The position numbers and the translations under genes were made by a program. Below, one piece after another: positions 8,684-18,056 of a stretch of DNA of 64,000 nucleotides. The notes beneath the pieces are model-generated. The model had not been told where the DNA came from. It was given only the letters and a program-made list of their open reading frames with translations, and ran no database searches. Source of the stretch: Actinomycetaceae bacterium (GTDB taxonomy: Bacteria > Actinomycetota > Actinomycetes > Actinomycetales > Actinomycetaceae); NCBI GenBank assembly GCA_030528145.1, contig JAUMZK010000006.1:21947-85946 (forward strand). Reading direction: 5' to 3'. Each line of letters opens with the position of its first letter. Position 1 is the stretch's first letter.

Positions 8684-9141
8684 CGCCACTTTGCGCCACC
8701 GGGCAAGCAACAAGGCATTTGTCCTCGACAAAATCGTTACGCCTCAGCAAAATCATTCGCCCTCACGTACGACCTGCAGCTTGTCCCGCACGGTCCGCGT
8801 CACCGCACATATCCACAATTTCCCGAGGGCAGTTCGGCGTGGCGCTTTACGCTATCGTTCGAGGCACGTAGACGTTTTAGCATTCAAAACGCGGGGTTTG
8901 GTCGGATGTTCGAGATTAGATGGGCTCGAAACAACGGACAGTTTCCGAAATTACGTTGCGGGTGCGGGTTTGGGGCAGAGTGCGAGCGGTTCGGCGGGCA
9001 TTGAGACGGACCACCAGTCCGGCGCACGGGCGCCGCACCCGCCCCAAATGCCTAGTTACCAGCATAATTGGCTGTTTTGTGAGCAGTGGCAATGCACAGT
9101 ATTTAGCTTCCGCGACTAACACAATGCGCTTACGCCCCTAC
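8684..9141. other. Gene-free interval with a long stem-loop
   Basis: 458 bases between the hydrolase and nth. I find no convincing coding sequence. It contains a stem-loop from about 8969 to 9048 whose outer arms are TTTGGGGC and GCCCCAAA with a further GTGCG/CGCAC pairing inside. The start of this element resembles three other intergenic stem-loops in the window (19759, 24363, 39809). A marP-type protease gene often lies in this place in mycobacteria and is missing here. Confidence 0.4.
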
Positions 9142-9795
9142 CTACCTGTCGTCCTCGCACACCCCAATTTGCGGACAGTACCGCAACAGTGGGCACCGCC
9201 CACATTCGGGGTTACGCGAATGACAACACCTGCGCCCGTGCCAAATCAGTTCGTGGCAAAGCTGTGTCCAGTCTGTTTCCAACAGCGCATCCAAGTCTTT
9301 TTCCACCTTCAGCGGGTCCTTGTTGGTGCTCCATCCCAGCCGCCGCACCACTCTGCCCACATGTACATCCACTGTTATGGCCGACTCGCCAAAACAATTA
9401 CCTCGCACCACGTTCGCAGTTTTTCGTCCCACCCCCGGCAAACTAGTAAGCGCCTTTATAGTTTTGGGAACCTGCCCCCCAAAGTTTTCCACCAACAGTT
9501 CCGCTAGTTTCTGCAAAGCGGCGGCGCGGCGCCGAAACAGACCCAGCGGACGCACAATATCTTCCAGTTCACTAACGTCTGCGACCGCCATTTTTGCCGG
9601 TGTGGGGAATTTGTTAAACAACTGCGGCGTGACCGTGTTTACGCGCGCATCAGTAGTTTGGGCGCTGAGGACGGTTGCTACCAACAATTCAAAAGGTCCC
9701 GTGAAATTCAGTTCACAGTGCGCATCTGGGTATGCTTTAGCTAAGGCACGGGCTGCATCTACTACGGGCGCGGGTCCCGAATATTTTCGTTTCAT
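9142..9795 (-). CDS. nth: Endonuclease III (DNA glycosylase/AP lyase)
   Basis: 217 residues. Base-excision repair enzyme for oxidised pyrimidines. The helix-hairpin-helix LPGVGRKTANVV holds the catalytic lysine (K125) and TVDVHVGR the catalytic aspartate (D143). The C-terminal cysteine set in CCHSRNPECGRCPLLRYC is the [4Fe-4S] ligand pattern C-x6-C-x2-C-x5-C. Length fits the family. ATG at 9795; the gene diverges from crp, and the nth-crp neighbourhood is conserved in actinobacteria. Confidence 0.95.
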   Translation of the reverse strand: MKRKYSGPAPVVDAARALAKAYPDAHCELNFTGPFELLVATVLSAQTTDARVNTVTPQLFNKFPTPAKMAVADVSELEDIVRPLGLFRRRAAALQKLAELLVENFGGQVPKTIKALTSLPGVGRKTANVVRGNCFGESAITVDVHVGRVVRRLGWSTNKDPLKVEKDLDALLETDWTQLCHELIWHGRRCCHSRNPECGRCPLLRYCPQIGVCEDDR

Positions 9796-9887
9796 GAAGA
9801 CTCACTCTAATTTGTGACGTAGGTCGAAACCGTGACGATTCACTATTACACTAGAAGGAAGAAACGCTAGGCGCCAAGGGCGCAGAA

Positions 9888-10577
9888 ATGGGAGGCATTG
9901 TGGACGCTAACATCATTCGCAAAGTACCACTTTTTGAAAGTTTAAACGAAGCTGATTCGGTCGAAATTTTCAGCAAAATGAGCGAGGTTTCGTTGCGTCG
10001 CGGAGAAGCTCTTTTCGAAGAGGGCGACGAAGCAAACAACCTGTTCATCGTCGCCGAAGGCAAAATCAAGTTAGGTCATACCACCAGTGACGGTCGCGAA
10101 AACCTGCTGGCAATTCTGGGTCCTGGCGACATTTTGGGCGAATTGACTCTATTCGACCAGGGTAAGCGCTCGGGTACTGCGACTGCTGTTTCCAGCACCA
10201 AGTTGCTTAGCTTGGACCACAAGGACCTGATGCAACTGATCGACACCCATCCCGGCATGTCCAAATCCATGCTGCGCGACCTGGCAGGCAGACTGCGCCG
10301 CACCAATACTGCCCTCGCGGACATGGTGTTCTCTGACGTGCCTGGGCGCGTCGCCAAAGCCCTGTTGGACCTGGCGGAACGTTTCGGTTCCCGTACCGAG
10401 GACGGTGTCCACGTCCCCCACGACCTTACTCAGGAAGAATTGGCACAGTTGGTTGGCGCTTCACGCGAAACCGTGAACAAGTCTTTGGCCGAATTTGGTT
10501 CCCGCGGCTGGATTCGTCTAGAAGGTCGCGCTGTCACCTTGCTAAACATTGAGCGCCTGTTGAACCGCGCCAAGTAA
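9888..10577 (+). CDS. crp: Crp/Fnr-family regulator, GlxR/Crp type
   Basis: 229 residues from the ATG at 9888; the family comparison (M. tuberculosis Crp, C. glutamicum GlxR) makes the GTG at 9900, preceded by GGGAGG, an equally likely start giving 225 residues. N-terminal cyclic-nucleotide fold with GRENLLAILGPGDILGEL (about 66-83), then the dimerisation helix, and a C-terminal winged helix with QLVGASRETVNKSLAEF as recognition region. It should act as a global cAMP-responsive transcription factor. Followed by a strong bidirectional terminator. No cognate TGTGA-N6-TCACA operator was located with confidence here. Confidence 0.9.
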   Translation: MGGIVDANIIRKVPLFESLNEADSVEIFSKMSEVSLRRGEALFEEGDEANNLFIVAEGKIKLGHTTSDGRENLLAILGPGDILGELTLFDQGKRSGTATAVSSTKLLSLDHKDLMQLIDTHPGMSKSMLRDLAGRLRRTNTALADMVFSDVPGRVAKALLDLAERFGSRTEDGVHVPHDLTQEELAQLVGASRETVNKSLAEFGSRGWIRLEGRAVTLLNIERLLNRAK

Positions 10578-10634
10578 CCACCATTCACTTCGCGCACTTA
10601 CGTTTGCGCTTCGCGTATTCGCGGCACTGGTCGC

Positions 10635-10666
10635 AAAAAATTCCGGTCCAAGGACCGGAATTTTTT
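10635..10666. terminator. Bidirectional rho-independent terminator
   Basis: A perfect 15-base inverted repeat (AAAAAATTCCGGTCC, two-base loop AA) bounded by A and T runs, so it can terminate transcripts from both crp (plus) and the DUF4177 gene (minus), which converge here. The stop codon of the DUF4177 gene is directly adjacent. Confidence 0.9.
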
Positions 10667-10825
10667 CTACTCTTTTGGTCGTTTCAAATATGCCACCAAG
10701 TTATCTGAACCATTTGGACCTGGAACGACTTGGACAAGTTCCCAACCGTCCTCGCCCCACTGGTCAAGAATTTGTTTCGTAGCGTGAATTAGCAGCGGTA
10801 TTGTCGCGTATTCCCATTTCGTCAT
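10667..10825 (-). CDS. DUF4177 small protein
   Basis: 52 residues, too short for many gene callers. Translation begins MTKWEYATIPLLIHATKQ and contains the DUF4177 signature W-E-Y ... D-x-W-G-x-D-G-W-E-L-V-Q-V and ends LVAYLKRPKE. Function unknown; the same family occurs at the crp-whiB4-ponA2 locus of other actinobacteria, which strongly supports this as a real gene. ATG at 10825. It ends in the bidirectional terminator. A GAGGRCG motif lies in its coding sequence on the coding strand (GGCGAGGACGG). Confidence 0.85.
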   Translation of the reverse strand: MTKWEYATIPLLIHATKQILDQWGEDGWELVQVVPGPNGSDNLVAYLKRPKE

Positions 10826-10899
10826 GCTTCCAGCCTACCTAAAGCCACCGGTCGCGAAAACTGCTCCTACCAAATTGTCCACTACTAAACCGCCCCGAC

Positions 10900-11232
10900 T
10901 TATCCCCGCACTTTCGCCAGAACGCGCGGAATGGCAGGTGTGCGCAGCTCTTCGGCTAACGGATGGTCTGAAGTTCGCAACCATTGTTCCCAATTGGTAA
11001 CTTCTGGTAAAGCCCGCAACATGGCACGGCGTTCGCGTTCCGTCAAACCGCCCCATACGCCAAAATTCGCTTCGGACTGCAAGGCGTCCGCAAGACACTG
11101 GATACGCACCGGGCAACCGTAGCACCTAGCCCTAACTTGGCGCTGCTGCGCCCCTTGAACAAATAACGCATCGGGTTGGTCCCCGGCGCACAAAGCTAGA
11201 GCAACCCAAGACTGATCAGTTGTTGCCTTCAT
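10900..11232 (-). CDS. WhiB-family iron-sulfur regulator (WhiB4-like)
   Basis: 110 residues. Four cysteines at about 15, 37, 40 and 46 form the WhiB [4Fe-4S] cluster motif C-xn-C-x2-C-x5-C, followed by GVWGGLTERERR, the conserved turn and basic patch. WhiB proteins bind sigma factors or DNA and respond to redox signals. Position between crp/DUF4177 and a divergent ponA2-like gene matches whiB4 of mycobacteria. I used the ATG at 11232, which gives the family length; another ATG at 11262 adds ten unlikely residues. Confidence 0.85.
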   Translation of the reverse strand: MKATTDQSWVALALCAGDQPDALFVQGAQQRQVRARCYGCPVRIQCLADALQSEANFGVWGGLTERERRAMLRALPEVTNWEQWLRTSDHPLAEELRTPAIPRVLAKVRG

Positions 11233-11424
11233 GAAAGCCCCATTCTGTTGTACAGGCAGCATTGCCTGCGTGTCGGTACTTATATTTTGCCATTCTTAGA
11301 TTTGTTTCCCAAATTTGCGCCCACTTTTGTGCTAAGCAGTTTTTGAGGACGTCCACCCGGAGGGTGGTATTGCCCACCTTGCTGCTTTTTGCACTCTGAT
11401 CTCCCTACTAACCCAAAATGCCCC

Positions 11425-11436
11425 TAAGATTAAGGC
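11425..11436 (+). promoter_or_regulatory. Candidate -10 element for a leaderless ponA2-like transcript
   Basis: TAAGAT at 11425-11430 lies six bases before the ATG at 11437, the spacing expected for a leaderless mRNA; no Shine-Dalgarno is present. A GGGTGG/CCACCC hairpin lies further upstream near 11358. Inference from spacing only. Confidence 0.4.
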
Positions 11437-13605
11437 ATGTCGAAATCAAAAGTTCGTCCCGTTTCTAAACAGCAGTACAAAAGACTGGTGATGGTGTTTT
11501 TTGCCGCCATCGCTATCTGTTCGGTACTCCTGGCAGGTATGACTATCCCCATGGTGGGTCTTTTAGGAGTGACAGCTCGGGCGGGCACTAAAACTTTCGA
11601 TGACATGCCCAGCGAATTTGAGGTCTTGCCTCCTTCGCAGCGGTCCACCATTTTGGCCGCAGATGGCTCGGAAATTGCCCGATTTTTCGCGGAAAACCGC
11701 ATTGTAGTGCCGTTGGATAAAATGTCGCCGTGGATTCAAAAAGCAGCCGTAGCTATCGAAGACCGCCGGTATTGGGAACACCGGGGGGTGGACGCGCAAG
11801 GCGTGTTCCGCGCACTCATCAATAACGCTATTGGCGGGGATACCGAGGGCGCTTCGACACTTACCCAACAGTTCGTCAAGAACACACTCATCGAAACCGG
11901 GTTGCAAAAAAACGACCCCATTTTGGTGGCAAAAGCGAAAGAACATTCCATCAGCCGCAAGCTGCGAGAAGCAAAGTACGCGGTCGCCCTCGAAAAGAAA
12001 ATCGGCAAAAAGAAGGTGCTGGAAGGGTACTTGAACATTGCTCCTTTCGGTCCGAATGTGTACGGCACCGAAGCGGCGGCGCGCCTGTACTTTTCTAAAT
12101 CCGGCAAGGATCTGACTATTTCTGAGGCGGCACTGCTGGCCGGGCTGACTCAGAACCCGGTGGAACACGACCCCTTGTTGCACCCTGACCGCGCCGAAAG
12201 CCGCCGAAACCAGGTGCTAGTAGCCATGTTGGACACTAAAGCTATCACTCCCGCCCAGTTCGAGGACGCCAAGAAGCAGAAAGTGCAAGACATCCTGCAC
12301 CCCTCTGCTGCCCAACAAGGCTGCTCGGCGGCTGGCATTTCGGCGTACTTTTGTGCCTACGTGTTGCACGAAATTTACACCAACCCGGCTTTCGGCAAAG
12401 ACTTGGTAACGCGACGCAATCTGCTGATGCGTGGGGGTTTAACAATCAAAACCACTATGAATCCGACGGCGCAACAGGCTGCCACTAAGACGGTTTTTGA
12501 CTCTATCCCTGCAACAGATCCTTCGGGGGCAAAGGTTGCCATTGCTTCGATCGAACCGGGCACCGGCAAAATTTTGGCGCTGGCTCAAAACACTAACTTT
12601 GGGAACCCCACTGCCAACGACAAGACGGCCACTGAACAAAGCTTCGCCGTTGACGAAGTCCACGGTGGCGGTGCCGGACACCAGACTGGTTCCAGTTTCA
12701 AGCCAGTTACCCTGGCGACCTGGTACAAATCCGGGCACAGCCCCTACGCGGTGGTGGGCGGTCGCACCCATTATTCCGAGGGCGACTGGAACGTTGGCAA
12801 TTGTAAAAACGCCCGCCCGGGCGTCTGGGACGTCCACAACAACGACCACTATTCACCGGCACCCACTAACATTATTCGCGGCACGCAGATGTCTTTGAAC
12901 ACTACGTATGCAGGCATGGCCGCGCGCATGCCTCTGTGTGACATTTTAAAGACTTCCGAGGACTTGCGGGCAGTGCCCGGAGACAGTTCTACCCCACCGT
13001 TTGTGCCTTCTGATATTTTGGGTTCGCGTTCAGTACCACCACTTAATATGGCCAACATGTACGCTACATTCGCCAACAAGGGCGTGTACTGTTCGCCGAT
13101 CGCAATTACTTCCGTAGTCAATTCGCAAGGCAAAGCGATTAAAGTTCCCCCAAGCAAATGCGAAAAGGTAATGGAAGCCGGACCAGCCGCCCTCACAATA
13201 AACACTTTAGAGAAAACTTACAATAGTTACGGTTACGTGAACATTGGCAGACCAGCCGCAACCAAGACCGGTACCACGTCCAATGCTACTGACGCGTGGC
13301 TGGTTGGCACGGTACCACAAATGGCTACCGCTGTGTGGGTGGGTCATAGTGAAGGCAACGTGCCCATGCTCGACACCGAAATTAACGGCAACATCTATCA
13401 TGTTGTCTACGGTTCTACTATTCCGGCGCAAACGTTTGCGCGCTACATGAGGGCGGCGCTCACGAACGTCCCAATTCGCGGCTTTGATTATTCGCAAATG
13501 CCGGCGTTTACCCCACCAAAACCCGCTACCCCCAAGAAAGCGGACAAGAAGAAGGAAGAAAAGCCTCACGAACCGGAAAAGAACGACGAGGAAGAGGACG
13601 AATAG
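11437..13605 (+). CDS. Class A penicillin-binding protein (PonA2-like)
   Basis: 722 residues, bifunctional peptidoglycan glycosyltransferase and D,D-transpeptidase. One N-terminal membrane helix (about 18-42); GT51 motifs EDRRYWEHRG (about 107) and GASTLTQQFVKN (about 138-150); transpeptidase motifs SSFK (about 420), SLN (about 486) and KTGT (about 610). No PASTA domain is evident; the tail is a highly charged Lys/Glu/Pro region. Placed next to whiB and a phosphoesterase exactly as ponA2 in mycobacteria. Probably leaderless. Confidence 0.92.
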   Translation: MSKSKVRPVSKQQYKRLVMVFFAAIAICSVLLAGMTIPMVGLLGVTARAGTKTFDDMPSEFEVLPPSQRSTILAADGSEIARFFAENRIVVPLDKMSPWIQKAAVAIEDRRYWEHRGVDAQGVFRALINNAIGGDTEGASTLTQQFVKNTLIETGLQKNDPILVAKAKEHSISRKLREAKYAVALEKKIGKKKVLEGYLNIAPFGPNVYGTEAAARLYFSKSGKDLTISEAALLAGLTQNPVEHDPLLHPDRAESRRNQVLVAMLDTKAITPAQFEDAKKQKVQDILHPSAAQQGCSAAGISAYFCAYVLHEIYTNPAFGKDLVTRRNLLMRGGLTIKTTMNPTAQQAATKTVFDSIPATDPSGAKVAIASIEPGTGKILALAQNTNFGNPTANDKTATEQSFAVDEVHGGGAGHQTGSSFKPVTLATWYKSGHSPYAVVGGRTHYSEGDWNVGNCKNARPGVWDVHNNDHYSPAPTNIIRGTQMSLNTTYAGMAARMPLCDILKTSEDLRAVPGDSSTPPFVPSDILGSRSVPPLNMANMYATFANKGVYCSPIAITSVVNSQGKAIKVPPSKCEKVMEAGPAALTINTLEKTYNSYGYVNIGRPAATKTGTTSNATDAWLVGTVPQMATAVWVGHSEGNVPMLDTEINGNIYHVVYGSTIPAQTFARYMRAALTNVPIRGFDYSQMPAFTPPKPATPKKADKKKEEKPHEPEKNDEEEDE

Positions 13606-13608
13606 TAG

Positions 13609-14529
13609 ATGCGGCGAAAAATGCTGACAAGAACGCTGGCTTGTCTAATAGCAAGCGGATTAGGGGCGCTAGGGTGGGCGCTCATTGAACGGCGTCTTCC
13701 CCGCGTTGTCGAGGTCGAAATCCCGGTTTTAGCCTCGGGGCATCTAACAGTTTTGCAAGTTGCCGATTCTCACATGCTGCGCACCCAAGACTGGTTGGAA
13801 ACTTTTACTCAAAGCTTGGACCAACTAGACCCAGACCTGGTGGTGTGCACCGGTGACAACCTGGGGGAACGCGGTGCTTTGCCAACATTTTTGCGGTCCT
13901 TAGGGGGATTAGCTAAGCGACCTGGCGTGTTCACGTTTGGGTCTAACGACTACTACAGTCCGGTTCCCAAAAACCCGCTCATTTACTTCGGTGGACCTTC
14001 AATTGCGAAGCAACGGACCGTGCGGGATTTGCCGTACAAAAAAATGGCTCAGGAGCTACGCGAACGCGGCTGGACAGAGGCACGCAACCAGTCCGCCCTC
14101 ATGAAAATACCCATGAAACCCAGCAAATACGGGGCTGGCAAGCAAGCGACCGTGGCCGTAATTGGGGTGGACGACCCGCATATCAACCGCGACCGTATGC
14201 CTGCCGTACCGGAAGGCTGGGATCAGGCTGACCTGCGCTTAGGCGTAACTCACGCCCCTTACCGACGGGTGTTGCAAAAATTTGCGGACTTGAGGTGCGA
14301 CCTAGTGATTTGTGGGCACACTCACGGAGGGCAGGTGCGAGTGCCGTTTTTCGGCGCGCTAGTGACGAACACGGATCTGCCACGGCAGTGGGCTGATGGG
14401 TTACACCGCTGGTTTGAAAGCCAAACTTACGTTTATATTTCACGCGGACTGGGGGCGTCCAAGTATGCGCCCATCAGGTTCTTCTGCCGCCCTGAAGCGA
14501 ATTTACTACGGCTGGTACCCAAACAGTAG
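13609..14529 (+). CDS. Membrane-anchored calcineurin-like metallophosphoesterase
   Basis: 306 residues. N-terminal hydrophobic anchor, then the five metallophosphoesterase blocks: VADSH (D-x-H), CTGDNLGE (GDN), FGSNDYY (GND/E, altered to GSND), VTHAP and CGHTHGGQVRVP. Similar to the YkuE group and to Rv3683 downstream of ponA2. Substrate unknown. Starts three bases after the PBP stop, so co-transcribed. Confidence 0.85.
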   Translation: MRRKMLTRTLACLIASGLGALGWALIERRLPRVVEVEIPVLASGHLTVLQVADSHMLRTQDWLETFTQSLDQLDPDLVVCTGDNLGERGALPTFLRSLGGLAKRPGVFTFGSNDYYSPVPKNPLIYFGGPSIAKQRTVRDLPYKKMAQELRERGWTEARNQSALMKIPMKPSKYGAGKQATVAVIGVDDPHINRDRMPAVPEGWDQADLRLGVTHAPYRRVLQKFADLRCDLVICGHTHGGQVRVPFFGALVTNTDLPRQWADGLHRWFESQTYVYISRGLGASKYAPIRFFCRPEANLLRLVPKQ

Positions 14530-14624
14530 TGGACGAGGACGGTGGCTTGCGACCCGCCTCAAAGCGGATGCACTGCCAACGAGCAAATCCCCGGCATATA
14601 TGCATACGTCGAGGGCGATTGCAG

Positions 14625-14701
<77 letters not shown>

Positions 14702-14879
14702 TAACATGACAACTATAACGGAAAAATATTGTTGAACAAAAATATATTTATTGTTCACTATTCATTCACCACCCGTTCGCCTACAATCACCAACCCTCAT
14801 TACCTGTGTAATTATCAACGGTCAGGACCTTTATCCGCCGATTTGAAATTAGCTGTGACTTAGACCTTATTATGTAGTT
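14702..14879. promoter_or_regulatory. Promoter region of the ABC transporter operon
   Basis: AT-rich interval between tRNA-Pro and the transporter. TATTAT at about 14869-14874 lies five bases before the ATG at 14880 and no Shine-Dalgarno is seen, so the transcript may be leaderless. An imperfect 21-base palindrome centred near 14745 (AACAAAAATA ... TTTATTGTT) could be an operator. Both are inferred. Confidence 0.35.
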
Positions 14880-15827
14880 ATGAGTGTGAAGACACCCACT
14901 ACCCCTAACTCGACCGCGAAAAAAGCGGGCGCCCTAAAAACAAAGAGGTCCGATAGACCTGACAGTTTCGAGGTGGCGCTGGCAGTTTTATTGTTGATAC
15001 CAAATCTGATCTTTTTGGGGATTTTTACGTATCGTCCTCTGTTTGACAATATTCGCTTGTCTTTCATGGACTGGAATATTTCCTCACCCCAAGCCACTTT
15101 TATCGGTTTGGAAAACTACCGGGAATGGTTTCACAGCCCCGACACTTGGTGGGTACTGGGAAATACTGCCATTTTCACGTTTTGTACCGTGTTTGGGTCC
15201 ATCGTAGTCGGGTTGTTCCTGGCCCTTATTTTGGACCAAAAACTGGTGGGAAGAAACGGCGTGCGCTCGGTAGTATTCGCACCCTACATTATTTCTGGCG
15301 CCGCAATTGGCGTTGCCTTCCAATTCGTTTTCGACCCCGCTGTCGGTCTAATTCACGACGTGCTGCACCGTTTGGGACTGCATACCCCCGATTTTTACCA
15401 ACAACCGGGGTGGGCGCTACTCATGGTTACTGCCACCTACATTTGGAAAACGCTAGGATACACTTTCGTTATTTACCTAGCGGCATTACAAGGACGACGC
15501 AAAGATTTGGACGAAGCCGCCGAAATAGATGGTGCCAGCGCCTGGCGGAACCTTTGGAAGGTGCTGTTGCCGCAATTGCGTCCAACCACATTCTTCCTGT
15601 CCATAACCGTGTTATTAAATTCTATGCAAGTTTTTGACATTATTAACGTGATGACCAGGGGCGGTCCGCAAGGTCACGGTACTACCACTATGGTTTACCA
15701 GGTTTACCAGGAAACGTTCGTCAACTCCCGGGCTGGCTACGGTGCCACAGTTGCCACCATCTTGTTTTTAATCTTGCTAGTCATCACCCTGCTGCAAGTG
15801 CGATTCATGCAGAAAGGCGAAAAATGA
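14880..15827 (+). CDS. ABC transporter permease, UgpA/MalF type
   Basis: 315 residues, about six membrane helices. The EAA loop for contact with the ATPase is DEAAEIDGASAWRNLWKVLL (about 204-223). N-terminal region LSFMDWNISSP and FIGLENYREWF are typical of carbohydrate/glycerol-phosphate permease subunit 1. The start codon of the next permease overlaps its stop (ATGA at 15824). First gene of a four-gene operon with a binding protein and an ATPase. Confidence 0.85.
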   Translation: MSVKTPTTPNSTAKKAGALKTKRSDRPDSFEVALAVLLLIPNLIFLGIFTYRPLFDNIRLSFMDWNISSPQATFIGLENYREWFHSPDTWWVLGNTAIFTFCTVFGSIVVGLFLALILDQKLVGRNGVRSVVFAPYIISGAAIGVAFQFVFDPAVGLIHDVLHRLGLHTPDFYQQPGWALLMVTATYIWKTLGYTFVIYLAALQGRRKDLDEAAEIDGASAWRNLWKVLLPQLRPTTFFLSITVLLNSMQVFDIINVMTRGGPQGHGTTTMVYQVYQETFVNSRAGYGATVATILFLILLVITLLQVRFMQKGEK

Positions 15828-16699
15828 GCATTTTCCGCATTAAAGAGCCGCAAACCGAATCGCTCAACTACGTGGGACAATCGCGTGCGTTCAAAATAAT
15901 TGGGTACACCACCATGTTGCTGGCACTGCTAGGAATCTTGGTTCCCATCTACTGGATACTCTTAGCGTCCTTCAAAACTCAAGGGGACATTTACACTGCC
16001 CCCGCCACCTACTGGCCAAACCCTTTTACCACCCAGAACTACCATACGGTTTCTACCACCATTCCGCTGGCAATGTACCTGCGTAACTCCGTGATAATAA
16101 CCATTATCTTGTCCAGCGTAAAGATACTCTTAGGCGTAATGTCCGCATACGCCCTCGCCCTATTACGCTTCCCCGGACGCAACCTGATATTCATGCTGGT
16201 AATCGCGTCACTTATGGTACCCAACCAGATAACTGTTATTTCTAACTATTCCCTGATCGCCAACCTGGGGTTGCGCAACACCTTCGCCGGAATAATCTTG
16301 CCACTCGCAGGTACTGCATTCGGCACGTTCCTCATGCGCAACCACTTCATGTCGCTACCCACCGAAGTGATCGAAGCTGCCCGCATGGACGGAGCCGGAC
16401 CTTTCAAACTCTTGTGGAAAGTCGTCCTCCCCATGTCCTGGCCGACACTGAGCGCATTCGCCCTCATAACCATCGTCAACGACTGGAACGAATACTTGTG
16501 GCCATTCCTGATGTCCGACGACGAACACACCGCGCCCATACAAATTGGGCTCACCTTTCTTCAAAACAATGAAGGGCTCACGAACTGGGGACCAGTGATG
16601 GCAGGAACCGTCCTTGCCGTCATACCAGTATTAATCGTGTTCCTCATCTTGCAAAAGAACATGATTAAAGGTCTCACCTCAGGGGCTGTCAAAGGCTGA
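15824..16699 (+). CDS. ABC transporter permease, UgpE/MalG type
   Basis: 291 residues, six predicted membrane helices. EAA loop EAARMDGAGPFKLLWKVVLP (about 185-204). MalG/UgpE-type second permease. Overlaps the upstream gene by four bases; the binding-protein gene follows after 27 bases with its own ribosome binding site. Confidence 0.85.
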   Translation: MSIFRIKEPQTESLNYVGQSRAFKIIGYTTMLLALLGILVPIYWILLASFKTQGDIYTAPATYWPNPFTTQNYHTVSTTIPLAMYLRNSVIITIILSSVKILLGVMSAYALALLRFPGRNLIFMLVIASLMVPNQITVISNYSLIANLGLRNTFAGIILPLAGTAFGTFLMRNHFMSLPTEVIEAARMDGAGPFKLLWKVVLPMSWPTLSAFALITIVNDWNEYLWPFLMSDDEHTAPIQIGLTFLQNNEGLTNWGPVMAGTVLAVIPVLIVFLILQKNMIKGLTSGAVKG

Positions 16700-16726
16700 C
16701 ACCTCTTTTTCCAAGAAAGGAAAAAC

Positions 16727-18022
16727 ATGAAACGCACGCGACACATCCTCCTGGTGGGGGCCGCAATTACCAGTCTTGTGCTTGGCGGTTGTGCTGGCAC
16801 CGGGGGCGGGAACGCCACCGCACAAAACGCTCCGAACGCCAAAGTAACCCTGGATTTTTGGTCAAACCACCCGGCTAACTCTCGCACCACTGAACAAGAA
16901 ATTATCGCTGCTTTCGAAAAACAAAACCCCAATATCAAAATCAAACTAACCGATGCCGGTAAAGACTACGAAGAGGTCGCCCAAAAACTAAACGCCGCAC
17001 TATCTGGTGGACAAGTCCCAGACATAGTCGTTGCTTCCGACGTGACCTGGCATAATTTCGCGCTCAACGGTAACTTTGCGCCCCTCGATGACCTGATGAA
17101 GAAAGCCGACGGGAAAACCGACGACTACGTAAAGTCCCTGTACGACGAATACACCATTGATGGCAAGCACTTTGCGGTCCCCTATGCGCGCTCCACACCG
17201 CTGTTCTATTACAACAAGGACCTGTGGGCGAAAGCTAGTTTACCCGAACGCGGCCCGCAGACCTGGCAAGAATGGAACACGGACTTTGCGCCCAAACTGG
17301 CGGCAATCGGGGTTACGCCCTTGTCTATTCCTGATGGCGCCAACTATATGGACTGGTACTTCCAAGGCATGATTTGGTCGATGGGCGGGGCCATGTCCAA
17401 GGGTCTGAACATTACCATTGACGACCCCAAGGGCATCACAGCAGGCAAATTCCTGCAAGACCAATTCAAGAACAAGTACTTCAAAGCGGCTAAGGATGCC
17501 ACCGTCCCCTTCACTACTGGGCAAGCGGCAGCCATGCTGCAATCCACTGGTTCACTGTTAGGCGTTGAAAAAGACGGCAAAATCAAGGTAGGTACTGCCT
17601 TCCTACCTTCTCCCGAGGGCGTATCCGGGGTTTGCACTGGTGGTGCCGGTCTCGCCATTCCTGCCAAGTCCAAAAATCAGGCGGCTGCCGCGAAGTTCCT
17701 GGCTTTCCTCACCAACACCGAAAACACCGTGAAGTTCAGTCAAGCCACCGGTTACATGCCCGTGCGCACTTCCGCAGTTGAATCCGATGTGGTCAAGTCC
17801 TACATCAAGGAACACCCGAACTTCCAAACCGCCCTCGACCAACTGCCGCTCACCAAGCCGCAGGATGCCGCCCGCGCCTACGTGAATGGTGGCGGAGCCA
17901 AGATCGGGGCCGCCCTCGACAAGATCGCGCAAGGCGCAGACGTGGCTTCCACATTCAAAGCGCTGAAAGAAGACTTGCAAAAACAGGTCGACACCCAAAT
18001 CAAACCAAAACTCAAGAAATAA
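16727..18022 (+). CDS. Solute-binding lipoprotein, UgpB-like
   Basis: 431 residues. Signal peptide with lipobox LVLGGC (acylated Cys22). Family 1 extracellular binding protein; features such as PLFYYNKDLWAKA, TGQAAAMLQSTGS, CTGGAGLAIPAKS and QATGYMPVRTSAV are closest to UgpB (glycerol-3-phosphate or glycerophosphodiester binding) by my reading, though a sugar ligand is possible. RBS AAGAAAGGAAAAAC before ATG 16727. Acts outside the membrane to deliver substrate to the two permeases encoded upstream. Confidence 0.8.
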   Translation: MKRTRHILLVGAAITSLVLGGCAGTGGGNATAQNAPNAKVTLDFWSNHPANSRTTEQEIIAAFEKQNPNIKIKLTDAGKDYEEVAQKLNAALSGGQVPDIVVASDVTWHNFALNGNFAPLDDLMKKADGKTDDYVKSLYDEYTIDGKHFAVPYARSTPLFYYNKDLWAKASLPERGPQTWQEWNTDFAPKLAAIGVTPLSIPDGANYMDWYFQGMIWSMGGAMSKGLNITIDDPKGITAGKFLQDQFKNKYFKAAKDATVPFTTGQAAAMLQSTGSLLGVEKDGKIKVGTAFLPSPEGVSGVCTGGAGLAIPAKSKNQAAAAKFLAFLTNTENTVKFSQATGYMPVRTSAVESDVVKSYIKEHPNFQTALDQLPLTKPQDAARAYVNGGGAKIGAALDKIAQGADVASTFKALKEDLQKQVDTQIKPKLKK

Positions 18023-18056
18023 CTAAAAGCAGAACAATCTGCTAGGAGGACTTTCC

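Noticed and set aside
8691..9119. Open frame in the gap between the hydrolase and nth
   Set aside because: No initiation signal, arginine-rich composition and no recognisable family; stem-loop DNA explains part of it.
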